Assembly (NCBI GenBank): GCA_021790135.1
Contig: JAJYIJ010000066.1
Span: 1-5,774 of the forward strand
DNA length: 5,774 nucleotides
Direction of reading: 5' to 3'
Origin: a bacterium
GTDB lineage: Bacteria; Patescibacteriota; Patescibacteriia; Magasanikbacterales; GWA2-37-8
Shown here: in pieces, positions 1 to 4,702 of the stretch
Layout: every line of letters starts with the position of its first letter
How positions within the stretch are numbered: the stretch's first letter is position 1
Program-made: the position numbers and the translations under genes
The notes under the pieces: generated by a model
What the model saw: only the letters and a program-made list of their open reading frames with translations
The model's database searches: none
Told to the model about the DNA's origin: nothing

Positions 1-41
1 TATACCGAAAGGTATTGAGAGTTCGAATCTCTCACCCTCCG
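1..41 (+). tRNA. tRNA-Ser, 3' part (5' end outside window)
   Basis: Only the 3' part of the tRNA is present. A long variable arm forms a 5-bp stem (2-6 with 11-15) closed by a GAAA loop, which marks a class II tRNA (Ser, Leu or bacterial Tyr). It is followed by a perfect 5-bp T stem (17-21 with 29-33) around the canonical TTCGAAT loop. The 3' acceptor strand is 34-40 and the discriminator base is G41, which favours serine, because Leu and Tyr tRNAs normally carry A there. The next bases are CTC, so CCA is not encoded and must be added after transcription. The anticodon lies outside the window, so the isoacceptor cannot be named. Confidence 0.88.
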
Positions 42-87
42 CTCTCAAAATTATTTTCTTCTTCTCTTGACAAAATAAATTTTGCTC

Positions 88-116
88 TTGCACCCTGCAC
101 TTCACTGTTTTATACT
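88..116 (+). promoter_or_regulatory. possible sigma70-type promoter before the holin-like gene
   Basis: A good -10 hexamer, TATACT (111-116, 5 of 6 to consensus), lies exactly 17 bp downstream of TTGCAC (88-93), which matches the -35 consensus only in its TTG. Transcription would start near 122-124 and give a leader of about 37 nt before the ATG at 160. A perfect TTGACA at 67-72 has no -10 at the right distance. This is a consensus match only. Confidence 0.35.
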
Positions 117-159
117 AACAGAAAAGGTCGGGGGCTTTTTAATTTTAAATCAAATTTTT

Positions 160-405
160 ATGCAAAAATTAAATGTCAAAGCGTTCACGTTGTCGTGGGC
201 TATTTGTTTTGGTGTGTATTTTCTTGCCCTTGGTTGGATCGCCATGTCCGGTTGGGGCGTGCAACTCGTTGACGTGCTTTCATCGCTCTATATCGGCTAC
301 GCGCCGACGTTCGTTGGAGCCATTATCGGCGGCATCTGGGCTTTTTTCGATTGGGGTATCGGGGCGCTCATTATCGCTCTTATTTACAACGCGCTCGCCA
401 AGTAG
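160..405 (+). CDS. small holin-like membrane protein
   Basis: This is an 81-aa hydrophobic protein with two membrane segments, about residues 7-27 and 46-76. The second is rich in Gly, Ile and Trp and has a central IGGIWAFFDWGIGALI stretch that may form a helix or hairpin. The N-terminus MQKLNVKAF, the Gly-rich second half and the ending YNALAK resemble short proteins that databases label 'bacteriophage holin' and that occur in Patescibacteria and archaea without other phage genes. That label is weakly founded and the true role is unknown. I chose the ATG at 160 because the 26 upstream in-frame residues from 82 overlap the putative promoter and do not look like this family's N-terminus. No Shine-Dalgarno site precedes 160. 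The gene lies downstream of tRNA-Ser and 25 bp before the next small membrane gene. Confidence 0.7.
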   Translation: MQKLNVKAFTLSWAICFGVYFLALGWIAMSGWGVQLVDVLSSLYIGYAPTFVGAIIGGIWAFFDWGIGALIIALIYNALAK

Positions 406-417
406 CGAGGGGGTTTG

Positions 418-425
418 AAGGAGGG
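418..425 (+). promoter_or_regulatory. strong ribosome-binding site for the 62-aa protein
   Basis: AAGGAGGG lies 5 nt before the ATG at 431. It is a near-perfect Shine-Dalgarno match at good spacing and is the main support that the short frame behind it is a real gene. Confidence 0.8.
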
Positions 426-430
426 ATTGT

Positions 431-619
431 ATGAACAACCTAATTTATCGGGAGTGGCTGTACGGTTTAATATCAGAAGCCGTATTTTTTGTATTTTTGT
501 ATTACGTACAGTCGCTCCTCAGAATTCAGGGCAATCTGTGGGTGAGCGCTTTCTGGCTTTGGCTGCTTGTTAATATTATGATTATTTATTGTCCCTTGAT
601 TCGGAAATGTTATAAGTAA
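431..619 (+). CDS. 62-aa two-helix membrane protein, unknown function
   Basis: I do not recognise a family. The protein has a short polar N-terminus (MNNLIYREW), a first hydrophobic segment at about residues 10-29, a short polar link containing R31 and N35, and a second hydrophobic segment at about 36-55 rich in Trp, Leu and Ile. It ends in a basic tail (RKCYK). Arg/Lys at the C-terminal end suggest that end is cytoplasmic, with a hairpin topology. A strong Shine-Dalgarno site sits at the right distance, so translation is likely. The gene lies 25 bp after the holin-like gene and probably shares its transcript. A further 264 bp with possible transcription signals separates it from the flavoenzyme gene. 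Aromatic-rich bitopic proteins of this size can be accessory subunits, toxins or holin partners, but nothing here decides between these. Confidence 0.6.
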   Translation: MNNLIYREWLYGLISEAVFFVFLYYVQSLLRIQGNLWVSAFWLWLLVNIMIIYCPLIRKCYK

Positions 620-691
620 TGATTTTGTTTCAAAGAAGGAGAAGAAAAGAACAAGGATTAGATTTGTTTTTGTAGGTGTGGATAAGTGTGT

Positions 692-720
692 TTAAGGTAA
701 TCGTACGAAAATGTTACTAT
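692..720 (+). promoter_or_regulatory. possible promoter (extended -10) for the flavoenzyme gene
   Basis: TGTTACTAT (712-720) fits an extended -10 element, with TG one base before a 4-of-6 hexamer. A weak -35-like TTAAGG (692-697) lies 17 bp upstream. Position between two transcription units is supportive, but the hexamers are mediocre. Confidence 0.3.
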
Positions 721-750
721 AGAAATAGAGCACAGCATAAATTAATATTT

Positions 751-775
751 AAGTCTGAAAAATTTTTTTAGACTT
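751..775 (+). terminator. AT-rich palindrome, possible weak terminator
   Basis: AAGTCT (751-756) is complemented exactly by AGACTT (770-775), and the A-run and T-run between them extend the pairing by about three more A-U pairs plus a G-U. The sequence continues TTTTAG. It could terminate transcripts from the small membrane genes at 160-619. The stem has only two G-C pairs and the T tract is short and interrupted, so a role as a leader structure or no role is also possible. Confidence 0.3.
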
Positions 776-783
776 TTAGTCCA

Positions 784-864
784 ATGATAGTGCCTAAACT
801 ATGGAGGGATTTTTCCAAGCGAGAAAATCAGTTAAAGAGGAAGAATAAAGAAGCTCACTCGTGA
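784..864 (+). other. possible 26-codon leader reading frame
   Basis: The frame runs from ATG 784 to TGA 862-864 and encodes a basic peptide beginning MIVPKLWRDFSK and ending KNKEAHS. It has no Shine-Dalgarno site, so translation is doubtful. It is listed because its stop codon overlaps the ribosome-binding site of the flavoenzyme gene and because its last codons form the 5' arm of the hairpin at 851-873. A ribosome finishing there would open that hairpin. Confidence 0.15.
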
Positions 865-873
865 GGTGAGTTT
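851..873 (+). terminator. hairpin with T-rich tail; possible attenuator or RBS-masking element
   Basis: CTCAC (854-858) pairs with GTGAG (866-870). The stem can be extended outward by A-U and G-U pairs to 851/873 and inward by one T-G pair, and TTTTGTTATTT follows. This is the form of an intrinsic terminator, yet it ends 10 nt before the flavoenzyme ATG. Its 3' arm is part of the only Shine-Dalgarno-like stretch for that gene, GAGGTGAG (863-870, 13 nt from ATG 884). Folding would therefore stop transcription or hide the ribosome-binding site. It may also simply terminate upstream transcripts. Confidence 0.4.
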
Positions 874-883
874 TGTTATTTAT

Positions 884-2809
884 ATGCCATACAAAAATTT
901 ATTTTCTGAAGGTTTAATTGGACATTTGCGTACCAAAAATAGGCTGGTCATGCCGCCGATGGTGCGCAATTATGCCGATCCGGAAGGGCGGGTGACCCCG
1001 CGTTATCTTGAACATATCAGGCGAATCAGCCAGGGAGGAGTGGGAACAATTATTCTGGAAGCAAGTTTTATCAGTCCAGAAGGAAAAGGATTTCGGAATG
1101 AACTTGGCATTAACAGTGATGACTTGGTGCCTGGTTTAAGCGATTTAGTAAAAGCCGCTCATGAGCATGATGTGCGTATCGGCCCACAGCTTTATCATGC
1201 CGGAAGGCAGACATCGGCGAAGGTGACGGGCGCCCAGCCCTTGGCACCATCGGCCGTTCCGGATCCTTCAAGCGGAGAAATGCCCCGTGCGTTGACAACT
1301 CCGGAAATCGCTCGCTTGGTGCAGGAGTATGGCCGCGCCGCGGCTAGAGCGAAGTCGGCTGGCTGCGACTTTGTGGAAATACATGGAGCGCACGGGTATT
1401 TAATTACTCAGTTTTTGTCGCCATTCAGCAATATTCGCGAAGATGAGTACGGCGGATCATTTGAGAATCGTTTTCGTTTTCTGCATGAGGTTTATTTGTC
1501 GGTACGCAAAGCGGTCGGGAATGATTTCCCGGTGACAGTCCGTTTGTCGGGCGACGAGTTGGTCGATGGCGGAATTAGTATTGAGGACACCATTCAAGTG
1601 TCCAGAGAGCTAGAGAAACTCGGCGTCGCTGCCGTGCACATTTCCGCTGGCAATTATGCTTCCTATGCATCCGGTTTGATGATTCCGCCGATGGCAATTG
1701 CTGATGGGCCACTGGTGTATTTGGCGGAGGCGGTGAAAAAGACTGTCAAAATACCGGTGATTGCCGTTGGAAAAATTCGTAGTCCTGAGTTGGCTGAGCA
1801 GGTTTTGGCCGATGGCAAGGCAGATTTTATCGCGATTGGGCGTACCTTGCTGGCAGATCCTGACTGGCCGAATAAAGTCAGGGAGGGGAGAGAAGAAGAA
1901 GTGATGCCCTGCTTTGCCTGTAATCAGGGTTGTATTACGCGGCTTTTTGCTCAAGAAGAAGTATGGTGTACGGTTAATCCGGAAACGAGTCGAGAAAAAG
2001 AATTTAGTCAGCCGCCAAAGAAAAAAAAGAAAGTAGTTGTCGTCGGCGGCGGCCCGGCCGGTATGTCAGCCGCCAAGACGGCGGCACTGCGTGGGCACAG
2101 GGTGGTTTTATTCGAAAAAGAGAATTATCTCGGTGGCCAATTATTGCTAGCTGGGGCAGTGCCACATCGTCAAGGTTGGCGCAGGTTGGGGGTAAAATTA
2201 TCGGAAGATTTAAAACGCTTAGCGGTTGATGTCCGTTTGAAGTCGCCGGTGAAAGCAAACCTTATCAAAGCGGAAAAGCCGGACATCGTGGTGCTTGCCA
2301 CCGGATCGACGCCAGGCCTGCCACCTATCCCGGGGGCGGAAGGTGAAATGGTTTACTTTGCCCGTGATGTGCTGATGGGTCGTGCAAAAGTAAAAGGAAA
2401 CTGTGTGTTAATTGGCGGAGGATCTAGTGGTGTTGAAGTAGCCGAATTTTTAGCAGCGGCTGGTCATCCGGTGACCGTTGTGGAAATTTCAAGCCAACTT
2501 GCCGCTCATATGCCAGTGGATGAACGGGCGCTGTTATTGAAGCGCCTCGAAGCATGGCACGCCATTATCCTAACTGAGAGTGATGTAAAAAGAATTGATG
2601 CTGGCGAAGTTGTTGTTAGTGTCAATGGAGTAGAGCGGCGCGTGCCGGCGGACACGGTTGTCCTTTGTATTGGCTCCCGTCCGGAAGCCGCCTTGGCAGA
2701 AGAGTTGCGAAGTTTAAGCCTGGAATTCAAAATTGTTGGTGATGCGAAGCAACCGCGCAATGTAACAGAAGCGATGGCCGAAGGAGCTCTGGCCATTTTA
2801 AGTCTGTGA
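884..2809 (+). CDS. NADH:flavin oxidoreductase, Old Yellow Enzyme / 2,4-dienoyl-CoA reductase type
   Basis: The product is a 641-aa cytosolic flavoenzyme predicted to reduce activated C=C bonds (enoates, dienoyl-CoA or enones) using NAD(P)H. The substrate cannot be read from sequence. Residues 1-335 form the FMN-binding TIM barrel, with the N-terminal KNRLVMPPM, HAGRQT at 105-110, the active-site block EIHGAHGYL (165-173, Tyr172 as likely proton donor), QFLSP, DEYGGS (187-192) and a phosphate-binding VGKIRS/AIGR end. Cys343, 346, 350 and 362 (C-x2-C-x3-C-x11-C) form the [4Fe-4S] site that relays electrons between FAD and FMN. GGGPAG (388-393) starts the FAD Rossmann fold, GGGSSG (511-516) the NAD(P)H fold, and VGD (618-620) closes the FAD site. 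Length matches FadH, BaiCD/BaiH and enoate reductases (about 640-670 aa), so it looks complete. ATG 884 fits the family N-terminus better than GTG 866, which lies inside the hairpin arm and has no ribosome-binding site. It stands apart from the gene run that begins at 2860. FadH and Bai names would over-specify it. Confidence 0.95.
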   Translation: MPYKNLFSEGLIGHLRTKNRLVMPPMVRNYADPEGRVTPRYLEHIRRISQGGVGTIILEASFISPEGKGFRNELGINSDDLVPGLSDLVKAAHEHDVRIGPQLYHAGRQTSAKVTGAQPLAPSAVPDPSSGEMPRALTTPEIARLVQEYGRAAARAKSAGCDFVEIHGAHGYLITQFLSPFSNIREDEYGGSFENRFRFLHEVYLSVRKAVGNDFPVTVRLSGDELVDGGISIEDTIQVSRELEKLGVAAVHISAGNYASYASGLMIPPMAIADGPLVYLAEAVKKTVKIPVIAVGKIRSPELAEQVLADGKADFIAIGRTLLADPDWPNKVREGREEEVMPCFACNQGCITRLFAQEEVWCTVNPETSREKEFSQPPKKKKKVVVVGGGPAGMSAAKTAALRGHRVVLFEKENYLGGQLLLAGAVPHRQGWRRLGVKLSEDLKRLAVDVRLKSPVKANLIKAEKPDIVVLATGSTPGLPPIPGAEGEMVYFARDVLMGRAKVKGNCVLIGGGSSGVEVAEFLAAAGHPVTVVEISSQLAAHMPVDERALLLKRLEAWHAIILTESDVKRIDAGEVVVSVNGVERRVPADTVVLCIGSRPEAALAEELRSLSLEFKIVGDAKQPRNVTEAMAEGALAILSL

Positions 2810-2840
2810 AGCCGGAAGAGTTTTAAGCATTTGATTTAAG

Positions 2841-2854
2841 AGGAGGGGGGTGAT
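2841..2854 (+). promoter_or_regulatory. very strong ribosome-binding site for the 65-aa protein
   Basis: A purine-rich run, AGGAGGGGGGTGAT, precedes the ATG at 2860. Its GGTGAT end sits 5 nt from the start codon. It contains both the AGGAGG and GGTGAT parts of the anti-Shine-Dalgarno complement and is the strongest initiation signal in the window, at the head of the second gene run. I see no convincing terminator or promoter in 2810-2859. Confidence 0.75.
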
Positions 2855-2859
2855 AGAAT

Positions 2860-3057
2860 ATGTTGACGAATCACATTTATAATTTGATGCAACAAACTGT
2901 AACAGAAAGTAAGAGCCTGTCGCGGATCAAGCAGCGTTATTTGAGTGACAGTAAAGAGTGCGCCAGCTGCAAGGCTTTTTGGGAGAAAATGATAACGGAA
3001 AAGGAGAGCACCCTGAAAGAGTTAACCAGCATGTTAAAAAAATGTTGGGAGAAATAA
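2860..3057 (+). CDS. 65-aa helical Cys-containing protein, unknown function
   Basis: I do not recognise a named family. The 65-aa soluble protein is almost wholly predicted helix: an N-terminal amphipathic stretch (residues 3-28), a break with the C34-A-S-C37 pair, and a second charged helix (38-65) with a heptad-like spacing of Leu, Met and Trp that ends in KKCWEK (Cys62). A CxxC pair with His5 and Cys62 could bind a metal or form a disulfide, but this is inference. A helical hairpin acting as a small adaptor or four-helix-bundle half is another reading. Its stop lies 6 bp before the first receiver gene, so the two are almost certainly co-transcribed and translationally coupled. The strong ribosome-binding site supports expression. 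It may be a partner of the response regulators. Confidence 0.7.
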   Translation: MLTNHIYNLMQQTVTESKSLSRIKQRYLSDSKECASCKAFWEKMITEKESTLKELTSMLKKCWEK

Positions 3058-3063
3058 GGCACT

Positions 3064-3450
3064 ATGAGCAAACAAGCAGAAAAAAAAGTTTTGATTGTGG
3101 AGGACGATGCCCTTTTGCTTAAGGTGCTAACGGAGCGTTGCCAGGAAGCCGGTTTTAAAGTTGATTTTTTGACCAGCGGGCTGAATGTTACAGAGAAAGC
3201 GAAAAAAGAACATCCTACTGTTATTTTGCTCGATCTTATTCTGCCAGGGCTAGACGGTTTTGGGGTTTTACGGGAGTTAAAGGCGGAAGCGGTCACGGCC
3301 GCGATTCCAGTGGTGGTTATGTCGAATTTGAGCGATGCAAGCGAAGTCAAATCAGCGATGGCGCTCGGGGCAGAAACTTTTTTTGTAAAAGCGGCCACGT
3401 CGGTCGACCAGATTATCGCTTTCATAGAGAAGAAAGTATCGAAAACTTAA
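3064..3450 (+). CDS. receiver-only (CheY-like) response regulator 1
   Basis: This 128-aa cytosolic protein is one complete receiver domain with no output domain. It would act by phosphorylation-dependent binding to a partner. VLIVEDD is strand 1 with acidic Asp14 and Asp15. LLDLILP carries the phosphoacceptor Asp57, followed by GLDGF. Ser87 in VVMSNL takes the Thr/Ser switch position. Lys109 in FFVKA is the conserved Lys, but the residue after it is Ala instead of the usual Pro. Tyr/Phe at the switch position before Lys is Phe106/Phe107. The ATG at 3064 follows the 65-aa gene by 6 bp, with GGGAG 12 nt or AAGG 4 nt upstream. No histidine kinase gene is in the window, so the phosphodonor is unknown. 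The residue numbers of all key positions are identical in the next gene, which suggests tandem duplication. Confidence 0.93.
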   Translation: MSKQAEKKVLIVEDDALLLKVLTERCQEAGFKVDFLTSGLNVTEKAKKEHPTVILLDLILPGLDGFGVLRELKAEAVTAAIPVVVMSNLSDASEVKSAMALGAETFFVKAATSVDQIIAFIEKKVSKT

Positions 3451-3461
3451 TTTGTTATTTA

Positions 3462-3470
3462 GAAGGGGGT
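3462..3470 (+). promoter_or_regulatory. ribosome-binding site between the two receiver genes
   Basis: GAAGGGGGT is 6 nt from ATG 3477 but 16 nt from ATG 3487. The nearer ATG is out of frame with the receiver and gives only 17 codons. The spacing therefore argues against simple initiation at 3487, although 3487 is the only conventional start that keeps the complete domain. Confidence 0.6.
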
Positions 3471-3476
3471 AATTAT

Positions 3477-3530
3477 ATGCCGTCATATGAGCGTAAGACC
3501 AGCGACCATCTTGTTGATTATCGAAGATGA
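3477..3530 (+). other. 17-codon reading frame overlapping the start of receiver 2
   Basis: It starts at an ATG with ideal spacing from GAAGGGGGT and encodes MPSYERKTSDHLVDYRR before TGA 3528-3530. It overlaps the first 44 bases of the receiver gene in another frame. It could be a leader peptide coupled to the receiver gene, the true start of the receiver with a one-base sequence error or programmed shift, or a chance ATG. The stop is in the codons of the receiver's EDDE motif. Confidence 0.25.
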
Positions 3531-3891
3531 TGAAATACTTTTGCGGGCGTTGCATCTTTTATTTCATGAAGAGAAGTATGTCATTTCTTCGGCAACCGAT
3601 GGGGAAAGTGGCTTACGCTTGGCGGAACGGCTGAAGCCAAACTTGATTCTTCTTGATTTGCTGCTACCAAAGATGGATGGATTTGCTTTTTTGCAGGCTT
3701 TGAAGGCGAACCCGGCTTTGAAAAAAATTCCAGTGATTATTTTGTCGAATTTAAATGGTGCTGAAACAATTGCGCGGGCGAAGGGATTGGGGGCGGAAGA
3801 TTATTTCGTAAAGGCAAATACGGATTTAAAAATATTAGCAGAAAAAGTTAAAAAAATAATTAGCAGCCATGCTACAACAACGATGGCTTAA
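3487..3891 (+). CDS. receiver-only (CheY-like) response regulator 2
   Basis: This 134-aa single receiver domain has no output module. ILLIIEDD gives strand 1 with Asp14 and Asp15. LLDLLLP has phosphoacceptor Asp57 followed by KMDGF, Ser87 in IILSNL is the switch Ser/Thr, Tyr106 is the aromatic switch, and Lys109 in YFVKAN is the conserved Lys, again followed by Ala in place of Pro. The alignment with the upstream receiver is gap-free from Asp14 to Lys109, and both share DLxLPxxDGF, SNL and GAExxFVKA blocks, so they are paralogues. The C-terminal helix ends in a loose SSHATTTMA tail. The start is uncertain: ATG 3487 keeps the whole domain and matches the first receiver in length, but the ribosome-binding site spacing fits ATG 3477 better. 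The 3' end overlaps the next gene by 23 bp, indicating one transcription unit. Confidence 0.9.
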   Translation: MSVRPATILLIIEDDEILLRALHLLFHEEKYVISSATDGESGLRLAERLKPNLILLDLLLPKMDGFAFLQALKANPALKKIPVIILSNLNGAETIARAKGLGAEDYFVKANTDLKILAEKVKKIISSHATTTMA

Positions 3892-4693
3892 CGTTGTATT
3901 GCTTTTGAGTAATCGAATTTTTTTGCAAAAGCAAAAACTGATGGGCGCTGAGGGGGCGAGAGTGATCGTGAGCGTCTTCGTTTTATTTTGTCTGGAATTG
4001 ATTTTAATGGTGGTGGCGTTGCCTTTGTATGTCGGGATGCAGCCGGAAAAGGCAATTGCGTATTTAGAAAAGAAAAAGGGTTACGGAGAAGTTACTTTTA
4101 ACTATTCGGTGCGCCGACTGCTTTCCTTGGCGCTATTTGTCGTTTTGATTATTTTTGGTTTGGTCAAACTATCCGCTATTTTATTGGTACCAAGAGTGGG
4201 TGGCCCCTTAGAGCTCTATCATGTTGTTGACCTCGGAGCCGCGCCAACAAGTAGCGTTGCTTTGGCAAGTCAATCGATTGATATCCAAACTGCAACTGTC
4301 TCAAAAACATTGCCGCCACCGCAGCTGACGCTCGTGCAGCATTTGCCAAATGATAATTATGTTTTTTCCGGCGTAGCCGAGCCAGGTACCACGGAAGTTT
4401 TGTTTCTCGGACAGCCGCAGCCGACGATATATTACGGAACGAGCGACCAGAGCGGTCATTGGGTAATAACGCAAGATAGTCGATATTTCAAATTGAGCGA
4501 CGGGAATCATGGTGTTACCATGTTTTCCTATGATCCCTCCAGTCACATTCGGAGCGATTTTAGCAATACTCAATATTTTAAAGTGGCACCGACCTGGCCT
4601 GAAATACTTTTCAAACTGGCGGACGCGCTGCTTGATTTTGTAATAGTGGCGGTGGTCATTGCGGGCGTGTTTTTGACTATTTTAACTGATTGA
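3869..4693 (+). CDS. membrane protein with extracytoplasmic Ig-like domain
   Basis: The product is 274 aa and not in a named family I know. Residues 1-30 are basic, about 31-55 form a long hydrophobic segment with Glu43, 56-82 a Lys/Arg-rich loop, and 83-107 a second membrane segment. A Pro/Ser/Thr linker (108-150) leads to one Ig-like beta-sandwich (151-239) beginning YVFSGVAEPGTTEVLF, a pattern usual in bacterial Ig-like repeats (strand, then AEPGT turn). It ends with a third membrane helix (about 250-272) and a two-residue tail. The ATG at 3869 lacks a Shine-Dalgarno site and lies inside the receiver-2 gene. I accept it because the resulting N-terminus (ML..RWL, later KL) aligns with that of the next gene, which a start at ATG 3941 would lose. 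It probably depends on translational coupling. Its role is unknown; a surface or sensory membrane component linked to the receivers is inferred. Confidence 0.8.
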   Translation: MLQQRWLNVVLLLSNRIFLQKQKLMGAEGARVIVSVFVLFCLELILMVVALPLYVGMQPEKAIAYLEKKKGYGEVTFNYSVRRLLSLALFVVLIIFGLVKLSAILLVPRVGGPLELYHVVDLGAAPTSSVALASQSIDIQTATVSKTLPPPQLTLVQHLPNDNYVFSGVAEPGTTEVLFLGQPQPTIYYGTSDQSGHWVITQDSRYFKLSDGNHGVTMFSYDPSSHIRSDFSNTQYFKVAPTWPEILFKLADALLDFVIVAVVIAGVFLTILTD

Positions 4694-4702
4694 TCAACAA
4701 TT

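Larger units (their letters stand above)
620..883 (+). other. intergenic / leader region before the flavoenzyme gene
   Basis: This 264-bp stretch has no gene with a convincing start. It holds a candidate extended -10 promoter (692-720), an AT-rich perfect palindrome (751-775), a 26-codon reading frame without a Shine-Dalgarno site (784-864), and a GC-containing hairpin with a T-rich tail that overlaps the ribosome-binding site of the next gene (851-873). If the promoter is real, the flavoenzyme mRNA has a leader of about 157 nt. Confidence 0.6.

Noticed and set aside
1..45. tRNA 3' end as a phage or island attachment site
   Set aside because: No second copy of the T-arm/acceptor sequence and no integrase are seen in the window.
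67..72. Perfect TTGACA as a -35 element
   Set aside because: No -10-like hexamer lies 16-18 bp downstream; the better-placed partner of TATACT is TTGCAC at 88-93.
82..159. ATG 82 as the start of the holin-like protein
   Set aside because: It would overlap the candidate promoter, adds 26 residues unlike the family, and has no ribosome-binding site.
866..883. GTG 866 as the start of the flavoenzyme, adding six residues
   Set aside because: GTG lies in the hairpin arm, has no ribosome-binding site at a usable distance, and the family N-terminus begins around the ATG at 884.
1110..2796. Reverse-strand reading frames of 62-114 codons within the flavoenzyme gene
   Set aside because: They are shadows of a clearly conserved coding sequence on the + strand and show no recognisable domains.
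3941..3943. ATG 3941 as the start of the Ig-like membrane protein, avoiding overlap
   Set aside because: It has no ribosome-binding site and would delete the N-terminal region that matches the paralogue starting at 4703.
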